DNA of 7,112 nt from positions 1 to 7,112 of the forward strand of contig JBGCDW010000026.1 in the NCBI GenBank assembly GCA_045105775.1. The letters are read 5' to 3'. This DNA is from Aureispira sp045105775 (GTDB lineage: Bacteria; Bacteroidota; Bacteroidia; Chitinophagales; Saprospiraceae). Positions 1 through 5,813 of this stretch are shown piece by piece. Position numbers and translations under genes: made by a program. How positions within the stretch are numbered: position 1 is the first letter of the stretch; each line of letters begins with the position of its first letter. The notes beneath the pieces are model-generated. The model saw only the letters and a program-made list of their open reading frames with translations, did not search any database and had not been told where the DNA came from.

Positions 1-85
1 TTGAAGTTGTTTAAAAATGGAATAGCGTTGATAATGAGTGATAATTTGATTCTAATCAAGGCACTCGCAAAGCGATCTGCGCGGG

Positions 86-104
86 TTGTACCTAAAAGGT
101 ACAA
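86..104. repeat. Perfect 8-bp hairpin with 3-base loop
   Basis: Arms ttgtacct (86-93) and aggtacaa (97-104) flank the loop aaa. A further ggg (83-85) can pair with ccc (108-110) after a 3-base bulge. No T-run follows on either strand, so it is not a typical intrinsic terminator. It is the strongest hairpin inside the left-edge fold-back element. Confidence 0.6.
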
Positions 105-124
105 AAGCCCTAGCATATTTAGTT

Positions 125-139
125 CATAGCAGCGCTATG
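125..139. repeat. Perfect 6-bp hairpin
   Basis: Arms catagc (125-130) and gctatg (134-139) surround agc. Two more pairs, one of them G-T, extend the stem to 123-141. It sits inside the left-edge fold-back element about 100 bp upstream of mazG. Confidence 0.5.
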
Positions 140-237
140 GAATCAATTTTTAACGCAGAGTAGGAAAAAATTAGCTTTCATTAGCGACATTAGGCTATTC
201 TTAAACAACTTCTTTATTAAAACTAGTCAGAAAATTA

Positions 238-1017
238 ATGGATGCACGATTAAAAGCTTTTGAGCGTTTGCTCAATATAATGGATGATTTACGCGAAAAA
301 TGCCCTTGGGATCGCAAACAAACCTTGGAGAGTTTGAGTATTTTGACCATTGAAGAGACCTATGAATTGGTGGATGCTATTGCCGATCAAGATATGACCG
401 AGTTGAAGGGAGAAATTGGAGATTTGATGCTGCATTTGGTTTTTTATTCTAAAATTGCTAGTGAACAAAAAGCATTTGATATTACAGATGTACTCCATAC
501 CGTTTGTGACAAACTCATTCATCGCCACCCTCATATTTATGGAGATGTAGAAGCCAATGACGAAGAAACGGTAAAACGCAATTGGGAACAACTCAAACTA
601 AAGGAAAAAGGCAAGTCGTCTATTTTGCAAGGGGTTCCCAAATCCCTGCCAGCGATGGTCAAAGCCTATAGAATTCAAGAAAAAGTTAAACAAGTAGGCT
701 TTGATTGGGATCAGGCCGAAGATGTGTTGGAAAAGGTAGAAGAGGAAATGGGCGAATTGCAAATGAGCATTGACGATAGAGAAGGAGATGATCGTATTTC
801 TTCAGAGTTTGGCGATGTTTTGTTTGCCCTTATCAATTATGCCCGTTTCTTAAAAATAGACCCCGAAGCCGCTCTCGAAAAAACCAACAAAAAATTTATC
901 AGACGCTTTCAGCATATGGAACAACATGCTCCTAAGCCATTATACGATTTGTCTATTGACGAATTGGATGACCTCTGGGATGTAGCCAAAAAATTAGAAC
1001 AAAAAAATCAATTGTAA
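238..1017 (+). CDS. mazG: Nucleoside triphosphate pyrophosphohydrolase MazG
   Basis: MazG hydrolyses NTPs and dNTPs to the monophosphate and pyrophosphate in the cytoplasm. It removes non-canonical nucleotides, and in E. coli it also influences ppGpp levels. The 259 residues match the usual two-domain form (E. coli about 263). The N-terminal domain has the family signature CPWDRKQT at 22-29, then the Mg-binding pattern EExxE (E39, E40, E43) and ExxD (E59, D62). The C-terminal domain repeats it with E169, E170, E173 and E190, D193, so both sites look intact. The ATG start follows an A-rich leader without a Shine-Dalgarno sequence, as is usual in Bacteroidota, and it gives the expected N-terminus just before the signature. 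The gap to the aminotransferase gene is 51 bp with no terminator, so co-transcription is possible. No clear promoter was found; TAGCTTTC at 172-179 is only a partial -7 match. Confidence 0.96.
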   Translation: MDARLKAFERLLNIMDDLREKCPWDRKQTLESLSILTIEETYELVDAIADQDMTELKGEIGDLMLHLVFYSKIASEQKAFDITDVLHTVCDKLIHRHPHIYGDVEANDEETVKRNWEQLKLKEKGKSSILQGVPKSLPAMVKAYRIQEKVKQVGFDWDQAEDVLEKVEEEMGELQMSIDDREGDDRISSEFGDVLFALINYARFLKIDPEAALEKTNKKFIRRFQHMEQHAPKPLYDLSIDELDDLWDVAKKLEQKNQL

Positions 1018-1068
1018 GTGGAGTATATTGACATGCTCCAATGACTTTATTATCACCATATCTTTATT

Positions 1069-2262
1069 ATGTACACTTCTGATCGTTTAAACAACATGGC
1101 CGAGTCTGCCACTATCAAAATGGCGCAATTGGCACGAGAATTAAAACAACAAGGCCATCAAGTTATCAGCTTGAGCTTGGGAGAACCCGATTTTGATACC
1201 CCAGAACACATCAAGCAAGCCGCCAATCAGGCATTGGCCGATGGGTATACCAAATATACGCCTGTGCCGGGCTTATTGGAATTGCGCGAAGCAATTGTTG
1301 CCAAACTCCAGCGCGATAATAATTTAGAGTATGCTCCCAATCAAATTGTAGTATCCAATGGAGCCAAGCAATCCATCGCCAATTTGTCTTTGTCTCTACT
1401 CAATGAGGGCGATGAGGTGGTTATATTTGCACCTTATTGGGTGTCTTACAACGAAATTATAAAACTAAGTGGAGCAAAACCTGTGTTTGTCAATGCTTCT
1501 ATTGAAAACGACTTTAAAGTAACTGCCAAGCAGTTTGAGGCAGCCATTACAGACAAAACACGGATGGTGCTTTTTTCTTCTCCCTGCAATCCTACCGGTA
1601 CTGTTTATACCAAAGAAGATTTTGCACCATTGGTAGAAGTATTGGAGCGTCATTCGGAGTTATTGGTCGTTTCGGACGAAATTTACGAATACATTAATTT
1701 CTTAGAAGGCGGGCATGTGAGCATAGCCAATTTTGAATCGATCCAAGAGCGTTGTATCATTGTGAATGGTTTTTCTAAGGGCTTCTCTATGACAGGATGG
1801 CGTTTGGGCTATATTGCTGGCCCCCAGTGGGTCGCTGCTGCTTGTAGCAAAATGCAAGGCCAATTTACCTCAGGAGCCAATGCCTTTGGGCAAAAAGCGG
1901 CGGTAGATGCTTTGATGCAAGATATGACACCTACTTATGAAATGGCCAAGGCTTTTCGTCAACGTCGTGATTTAGTATTAGCATTATTGCAAGAAATTGA
2001 TGGCTTTCAGGTCAATCATCCAGAAGGTGCTTTTTATGTTTTTCCGAATATCAGTGCTTTGTATGGTAAGCGTGTCGATGGCAAAGTGATTAGCAATTCG
2101 AGTGAATTCTGTGAATACCTCTTGCACGAAGCACATGTGGCCATTGTTGCAGGTTCGGCTTTTGGAGCAGATGCTTGTGTGCGTTTGGCGTACTCCACTT
2201 CCGAAGAAGAATTGCGCGAAGCGATTAAGCGCATCAAAAAAGCCGTAGAACGATTGGTGTAG
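1069..2262 (+). CDS. PLP-dependent class I aminotransferase, aspartate aminotransferase type
   Basis: This is a cytoplasmic fold-type I aminotransferase that moves an amino group between an amino acid (probably aspartate) and 2-oxoglutarate through pyridoxal phosphate. The length of 397 residues is typical of the Ib subgroup of bacterial aspartate aminotransferases. Visible family motifs are LSLGEPDFDTP (35-45), the YTPVPGLLELREAI segment (63-76), NPTGT (N174), SDEIYE with the PLP-ring aspartate D203 and Y206, and FSKGFSMTGWR, where K237 is the Schiff-base lysine and R245 binds phosphate. R372 in RLAYSTS should bind the substrate alpha-carboxylate. The site looks complete. Substrate cannot be fixed from sequence: aspartate/prephenate aminotransferases and other Ib members look alike. 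The ATG start lies 51 bp after mazG, with only a weak hairpin (ggag...ctcc) between. The TAG stop abuts the 13-bp repeat array. Confidence 0.94.
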   Translation: MYTSDRLNNMAESATIKMAQLARELKQQGHQVISLSLGEPDFDTPEHIKQAANQALADGYTKYTPVPGLLELREAIVAKLQRDNNLEYAPNQIVVSNGAKQSIANLSLSLLNEGDEVVIFAPYWVSYNEIIKLSGAKPVFVNASIENDFKVTAKQFEAAITDKTRMVLFSSPCNPTGTVYTKEDFAPLVEVLERHSELLVVSDEIYEYINFLEGGHVSIANFESIQERCIIVNGFSKGFSMTGWRLGYIAGPQWVAAACSKMQGQFTSGANAFGQKAAVDALMQDMTPTYEMAKAFRQRRDLVLALLQEIDGFQVNHPEGAFYVFPNISALYGKRVDGKVISNSSEFCEYLLHEAHVAIVAGSAFGADACVRLAYSTSEEELREAIKRIKKAVERLV

Positions 2263-2264
2263 GG

Positions 2265-2300
2265 TATAGTAGGGGTTTATAGCTATAAACCCCTACTATA
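2265..2300. repeat. Perfect 36-bp palindrome at the start of the 13-bp array
   Basis: The left arm tatagtaggggtttatag (2265-2282) is the exact reverse complement of 2283-2300, giving an 18-bp inverted repeat with no spacer. The right arm is the first repeat unit and the start of the second; the left arm is a single inverted copy of the same unit. It begins 3 bp after the aminotransferase stop codon, so it would form a hairpin at the 3' end of that mRNA. No T-run follows, so it is not a classical intrinsic terminator. It could still stabilise or end transcripts of either convergent gene. Confidence 0.85.
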
Positions 2301-2401
2301 AACCCCTGCTATAAACCCCTACTATAAACCCCTACTATAAACCCCTACTATAAACCCCTGCTATAAACCCCTACTATAACCCCCCTACTATAAACCCCTG
2401 C
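2284..2401. repeat. Tandem array of nine 13-bp units
   Basis: The consensus unit on the plus strand is tataaacccctac or tataaacccctgc. Units begin at 2284, 2297, 2310, 2323, 2336, 2349, 2362, 2375 and 2389. Units 2, 6 and 9 end in tgc and the others in tac. Unit 8 is 14 bp long, with an A-to-C change and one extra C. There are no spacers, so this is a minisatellite and not a CRISPR array. It fills the whole space between two convergent genes and overlaps the last codons of the minus-strand one. Near identity of the units suggests recent expansion by slippage or recombination, and copy number may vary between strains. Confidence 0.92.
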
Positions 2402-3845
2402 TGCCCGCCAATAAGCGAGCCGTTACCTGATCAAACCAGCGTAACATTAGGGTAGATCGGGTGGTATTGCCCTCTGCATTGTATTTTTCGTGCATCTCTT
2501 GCACCAGTTTTTCTACTTTATGTTTTTTTCTGTCCGAAGGTGGCAAAAATTGCACTTGTACCAATTTGTAGAATATAAAAGCACAATCCATAGAAAATGG
2601 CTCTTGCAAGGCACGGTATTGATGCTTCTGTTTGATGTTGTACAATTCGCGTTCTGCCAATTCCAATTCCCCCAACATACTGTACAAAATACTGAGTAAT
2701 ATTCTTCCGTAAATAGAATCTTGATGGGGGCGATTTTGAGGTTCACATGCTAATACCAAATCCAATGCTTGTGAATAATCCTCTTGCAAAATATAGCACC
2801 AAGCCTTGAAATACAGACTTCTATATTTGAATAAAGTATTTTCTGAAAAGGCCGACTCATTTTTCTTGTAAACCTCCAATGCTGGCTGATAGTGTCCCAA
2901 ACAAATTAGATTGACCATGTAATTAAATAGGATGGCCATTTTTTTGGCTTTGGGAAGGCTATCTATTTGTGGAAGCAGCTTTTGATAGGCTTGATGTGCT
3001 TGTGTATATTGTTTTTGCAAAAAATACTCAATGGCAATATTTCCCTGAATCGAAAAGGTATTTTCATACAAATCTTGATAAGCATCTTGAGCTTGGAGAA
3101 ACGATTGATATTCCAGTGCTTTTTCTAATTGTTGTATTTTGGCATTGCCATGCAACAAATAACTCTCTGCCACCAAACTCAAATAATCAATTACTGCTTG
3201 ATTGGGGAGTGCAGGAATAACAGAAGGAGGCGGGGGCAATTGTGCCTCATATCGTGGATTGAGCGCGTAAAGATTGCGTTCGACAAAGCCGTATTTGAGC
3301 TGCAAACGCTGGTACTGTTCTTGAAAATGTGCATGTAAGGCCAATTGACTTTGTGCTAAGTGCTTTTTCAACGCTTCAAAAGCATCCACAGAATTCTCAC
3401 CTTGCAGCATCTTACGTTGCACCCAAAGCTGGTTCAATTCTATTTGTTGCTCGTAATGGTGCTCCTGCACAGCCGTTTTGTACAAACGGTGCCAAAGTTG
3501 CTCAAAAAAACTCCATTGTTGTCGCTCCATATAAATATTCAACAAATTCAGCTTGGTGGCATACTGTTGCAAATTGATGGAAGCCAATTGCTGTTGTTGT
3601 ACCAAAAACAATTCTATAGCATTGCTCAATAGGCGCAATTCATTGCGTAAAATGGCATCTTTTTTCTCCTTATAAGGTGCCTCAAATACTCGTTCAAATA
3701 GGCTTTCCTTGTCTGGAATGTGCGTTTTTTTGAGCACTTTGTACAATTTTTGAAGGCTTTTTCTCTTGTGATTTTTTATCACAGTTTTCTCAAAAAGTTG
3801 CTGCTCTTTTTTAGTGAATAGTTGTGTTAATCTCTTGGCTTTCAA
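2388..3845 (-). CDS. Hypothetical helical TPR-like repeat protein
   Basis: I do not recognise a named family. The 485 residues have no signal peptide or membrane segment, so the protein is probably cytoplasmic. The N-terminal third is basic and rich in Lys, Gln and Leu (LTQLFTKKEQQLFEK near residues 6-20), suggesting long helices. A proline-rich linker PPPPSV (204-209) separates it from a C-terminal half with TPR-like helix pairs near 265-290, 305-325, 346-366 and 380-403 (for example ALEVYKKNE and AERELYNIK). Such repeats usually bind other proteins; no catalytic motif is visible. The start is TTG at 3845: an in-frame stop lies 10 codons upstream and no ATG comes in between. The last residues (SRGL) and the TAG stop are read from the 13-bp array, so the original C-terminus may have been replaced. 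The gene is convergent with the aminotransferase and divergent from the beta-helix lipoprotein gene. Confidence 0.82.
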   Translation of the reverse strand: MKAKRLTQLFTKKEQQLFEKTVIKNHKRKSLQKLYKVLKKTHIPDKESLFERVFEAPYKEKKDAILRNELRLLSNAIELFLVQQQQLASINLQQYATKLNLLNIYMERQQWSFFEQLWHRLYKTAVQEHHYEQQIELNQLWVQRKMLQGENSVDAFEALKKHLAQSQLALHAHFQEQYQRLQLKYGFVERNLYALNPRYEAQLPPPPSVIPALPNQAVIDYLSLVAESYLLHGNAKIQQLEKALEYQSFLQAQDAYQDLYENTFSIQGNIAIEYFLQKQYTQAHQAYQKLLPQIDSLPKAKKMAILFNYMVNLICLGHYQPALEVYKKNESAFSENTLFKYRSLYFKAWCYILQEDYSQALDLVLACEPQNRPHQDSIYGRILLSILYSMLGELELAERELYNIKQKHQYRALQEPFSMDCAFIFYKLVQVQFLPPSDRKKHKVEKLVQEMHEKYNAEGNTTRSTLMLRWFDQVTARLLAGSRGL

Positions 3846-3894
3846 ATGCTTGTATTTTTTGTTGGTCGATCTTGTTCAACAATGCCCCTTCTCA

Positions 3895-3902
3895 CAAACC
3901 TA
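3895..3902 (-). promoter_or_regulatory. Candidate -7 promoter element for the TPR-like gene
   Basis: Read on the minus strand this is TAGGTTTG, an exact match to the Bacteroidota -7 pattern TAnnTTTG. It lies about 50 bp upstream of the TTG start, a sensible distance. I could not find a matching TTTG -33 element at the usual spacing, so the call is tentative. Confidence 0.35.
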
Positions 3903-4019
3903 AATTTTCACGCTTGTAAAAAGGACTAAATTCTATTTCCTTTGTAACAGAGAAAAAAGCAATTGGCTTGGTCTCTATTATTAGAAAATAAAAATTAGAT
4001 AAATAAACAAACAAAAGTC

Positions 4020-5219
4020 ATGAAAAACAACTTTTTGATACTCCTTGGATTTGTATTTTTATTTGGAAGCACTAGCTGTCAAAAGCCAATATGTGATGCG
4101 GTAACTATTGATAAGAGTGATTTCTTTTCGGAAGACAGAATATTAGAAGATCATTGTAATGGGGTAGATTACATTATTAAGAAAGGAGATGTCTATGATT
4201 TGTTGGATGTAGAGGGCAAATTGGTCATAGAAGCTGGGGTAACCATTGAGTTTGAAGCAGAAGGCGGTCTAGCTATCCAATCCACGGGCTCTATTGAAGC
4301 CAAAGGAACGGCAAACGCAGGAATTACCTTGCACGGGCCAAGTACTACAGCTACAGGTGATTGGAAAGGGATTATTTTATATAGTGGCAATGCTAGTAAT
4401 GTTTTGGAGCATGTTACTATTAGTGGTGGGGGAAGCAGTTCTTTTAATTCTAATGGTGAGTTGGGGAATTTGGTGATTTATGCGGATGCTAAAATTGCGA
4501 TCAATAATTGTACATTTAAAAATAGTGCAGGGTATGGGATCAATGCCAACTACTACACAGATGTAGACATTAGATCATTGCGCAATAATAAGTTTGTGAA
4601 CAACAAAACGCCCTTATTGGTACGGGCCGATTTTGCGGATGTAGTAGACAAAAGCAACAACTTTGAGGGAAACACCAACAATTATGTACACGTACGAGTA
4701 GGGAGAGAAATCCGTACAGCCAAGACATGGCAAGCTTTGGGAGTGCCTTATCGTCTAACAGCAAGCAGTGGAGGCATTTTTCCAGTGCAAGAAATTGACA
4801 ACAGCGGAGAGTTGACCTTAGAGCCTGGTTTGATGTTGGAATTTGAGGCAGGCACAGGCTTGAAGGTAGATGACAATGCTGCTTTGTATGCCGTGGGTAC
4901 GGCTAGTGAGCCTATTTTGCTCAAAGGAGCGGCTAGTGCAGCAGGTTATTGGTATGGCTTATATTTTGCCTTTTCTACCAATCCACTCAATCAATTAACG
5001 CATGTCACTATAGATGGCGCAGGCAGCAATACCAGTGAGGGAGCATTGTCCATGTGGGCACGTCCTAGATTATCACTTAGCAATGTTAAGATTAGTAATG
5101 TAACTGGAAGCTGTGCTATTTATGATGGCAATGGTTTATCAGCAGGATTACCCAGCAATCCCAACTATTCGGCCTCTGGTGTCGTTTTTGAAAATGTAAG
5201 CAGTCAACACTGTGATTAA
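4020..5219 (+). CDS. Lipoprotein with duplicated right-handed beta-helix domain
   Basis: The protein is a predicted envelope lipoprotein of 399 residues. It starts with a short charged segment and a hydrophobic run (residues 5-16), and Cys20 in GSTSC is the likely lipid-modified residue. The lipobox is relaxed, as is common in Bacteroidota. The mature part is rich in Gly, Asn, Ser and short beta stretches typical of parallel beta-helix proteins. Two similar halves are visible. Residues 66-140 (GKLVIEAGVTIEFEA, then DWKGIILY, LEHVTISGGG) match 263-337 (GELTLEPGLMLEFEA, then YWYGLYFA, LTHVTIDGAG), and the match continues more weakly to about 174 and 373. No catalytic residues of a polysaccharide lyase can be named, so binding or structural roles are as likely as enzyme activity. 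The ATG follows an A-rich leader without a Shine-Dalgarno sequence. An intrinsic terminator follows within 40 bp, suggesting a single-gene unit. Confidence 0.88.
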   Translation: MKNNFLILLGFVFLFGSTSCQKPICDAVTIDKSDFFSEDRILEDHCNGVDYIIKKGDVYDLLDVEGKLVIEAGVTIEFEAEGGLAIQSTGSIEAKGTANAGITLHGPSTTATGDWKGIILYSGNASNVLEHVTISGGGSSSFNSNGELGNLVIYADAKIAINNCTFKNSAGYGINANYYTDVDIRSLRNNKFVNNKTPLLVRADFADVVDKSNNFEGNTNNYVHVRVGREIRTAKTWQALGVPYRLTASSGGIFPVQEIDNSGELTLEPGLMLEFEAGTGLKVDDNAALYAVGTASEPILLKGAASAAGYWYGLYFAFSTNPLNQLTHVTIDGAGSNTSEGALSMWARPRLSLSNVKISNVTGSCAIYDGNGLSAGLPSNPNYSASGVVFENVSSQHCD

Positions 5220-5230
5220 AATTCAAAAAT

Positions 5231-5321
5231 AAGTAGGCGGTCAAAATAACCGCTTTTTGTTAGTAGTAATTTTAGTGCATTTCATTTAAGAACTCACTTC
5301 GTTCGGTTGAACGGCTACTTA
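5231..5321. repeat. Dispersed repeat, copy A (long form)
   Basis: Positions 5243-5273 match the reverse complement of 6987-7017 with 3 differences in 31. Positions 5309-5321 (gaacggctactta) match the reverse complement of 6974-6986 exactly. Copy A carries 35 extra bases (5274-5308) between these blocks. Its ends are also imperfect inverted repeats of each other: aagtaggcggtca at 5231-5243 against tgaacggctactt at 5308-5320, 11 of 13. The first part overlaps the terminator of the beta-helix gene. Inside the extra segment and its edge, cgttc and gaacg form a small hairpin with loop ggtt. Confidence 0.75.
5235..5258 (+). terminator. Intrinsic terminator of the beta-helix lipoprotein gene
   Basis: The arms gcggt (5237-5241) and accgc (5249-5253) form a stem with loop caaaata, extended by one G-T and one A-T pair. 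Five Ts follow at 5254-5258. It begins 16 bp after the TAA stop at 5219. The stem is short but placed as expected. Confidence 0.65.
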
Positions 5322-5346
5322 CATCAAAATAAAACAATAGGAAAGC

Positions 5347-5358
5347 AAGTAATTACTT
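5347..5358. repeat. 12-bp palindrome aagtaattactt
   Basis: This is a perfect palindrome, extended outward to agc (5344-5346) and gct (5360-5362) with one unpaired base. It lies 10 bp before the second plus-strand terminator. It could be an operator or part of a small structured transcript; nothing decides between these. Confidence 0.35.
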
Positions 5359-5367
5359 TGCTAATCC

Positions 5368-5401
5368 AACCCTTGGCTCTGTAAAGAGCTGAGGGTTTTT
5401 T
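5368..5401 (+). terminator. Strong plus-strand intrinsic terminator
   Basis: A 13-bp stem with two G-T pairs forms between 5368-5380 (aacccttggctct) and 5385-5397, with loop gtaa. Six Ts at 5396-5401 end it. The T-run is on the plus strand only; read on the minus strand, no T-run follows the stem. It lies 149 bp after the beta-helix gene stop and 25 bp before the end of the convergent cytochrome-like gene. It may be a back-up stop that keeps antisense transcription out of that operon, or the end of a small RNA. Confidence 0.8.
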
Positions 5402-5426
5402 GTATGGATACAGTTAGATTAAAGAT

Positions 5427-5795
5427 TTACTGTGGTTTACCACTTTCAATCCAGCAATAAATTTTTTGCAAATTATCATTGGACAATTTGCCGCTACCTT
5501 TGGGCATACTGCTAAAGCCATCTAGGCGTTCTATGGCACCTCTAAATCTTGGATTGTCTGCCTCACTCGATACATTGGCATACGAACTTAAATCAATGCC
5601 CGATGCTCTAGTACTAGAGTTGTGGCAACCACTGCGCGCACAATTATTATCTATAATAGATTTAATGTCACTCGCATAAGTTGGTGTTAGATTACTACAA
5701 TCATAGGTGACGGTATTGGGATCCTCTTTTTGGCAAGCCATGAAAGAACTGATAATAAGAAGGAGGCTGGTTCCTAAGAAAATTTTGCGATTCAT
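5427..5795 (-). CDS. Small c-type cytochrome-like lipoprotein
   Basis: The predicted lipoprotein has 122 residues, with a hydrophobic segment at 5-18 and a lipobox SFMAC giving lipidated Cys21. The mature domain has a heme-attachment-like motif C52-ARSG-C57-H58, which is CX4CH and not the standard CXXCH. Later MPKG (Met97) stands where small cytochromes and related domains often keep the axial methionine. The order NNC..GCH, GIDLSSY, MPKGSGKLS, WIESGKP resembles the heme-binding domains of many Bacteroidota lipoproteins. The likely role is electron transfer or heme binding at the envelope. C33 and C114 could form a disulfide. The gene starts 18 bp after the upstream lipoprotein gene on the same strand, so the two probably form an operon. 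The alternative is a non-heme domain with a disulfide between C52 and C57. Confidence 0.83.
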   Translation of the reverse strand: MNRKIFLGTSLLLIISSFMACQKEDPNTVTYDCSNLTPTYASDIKSIIDNNCARSGCHNSSTRASGIDLSSYANVSSEADNPRFRGAIERLDGFSSMPKGSGKLSNDNLQKIYCWIESGKPQ

Positions 5796-5813
5796 TTGAT
5801 TCTGTTTTTTTGA

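Larger units (their letters stand above)
3..212. repeat. Fold-back element bounded by imperfect inverted repeats
   Basis: No coding region is visible here. The outer ends are inverted copies: gaagttgtttaa at 3-14 matches ttaaacaacttc at 201-212 perfectly. After a 5-base gap in the right arm, gaatagc at 20-26 pairs with gctattc at 194-200. Weaker similarity continues inward: about 14 of 18 positions match between 30-47 and the opposite strand around 168-187. Between the arms lie several small perfect hairpins: ttgatt/aatcaa at 46-59, tcgc/gcga at 65-75, ttgtacct/aggtacaa at 86-104 and catagc/gctatg at 125-139. The layout resembles a MITE-like or other dispersed non-coding repeat, or a structured leader upstream of mazG. 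No transposase or target-site duplication is seen. The left arm touches the window edge, so the true boundary is uncertain. Confidence 0.55.

Noticed and set aside
289..591. 100-codon minus-strand frame inside mazG
   Set aside because: It is antisense to a gene with intact catalytic motifs; the frame is a by-product of mazG codon use.
2265..2300. Classical intrinsic terminator at the 36-bp palindrome
   Set aside because: The stem is perfect, but no T-run follows on either strand. It was kept as a repeat with only a possible role in transcript ends.
2284..2401. CRISPR-like repeat array
   Set aside because: The units are 13 bp and directly adjacent, with no unique spacers and no cas genes nearby. 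It is a tandem minisatellite.
2490..3632. Several plus-strand open frames of 69-90 codons opposite the TPR-like gene
   Set aside because: They lie antisense inside a long coding frame, have unusual compositions (many Phe, Trp, His, Cys) and no recognisable motif. They look like shadow frames.
3940..3990. Promoter for the beta-helix lipoprotein gene
   Set aside because: TTTG and TTG trimers occur, but no TAnnTTTG-like element lies at the right distance, so no site was called.
4193..4764. Short frames on both strands within the beta-helix lipoprotein gene
   Set aside because: They overlap a well-supported lipoprotein gene and show no protein-like features of their own.
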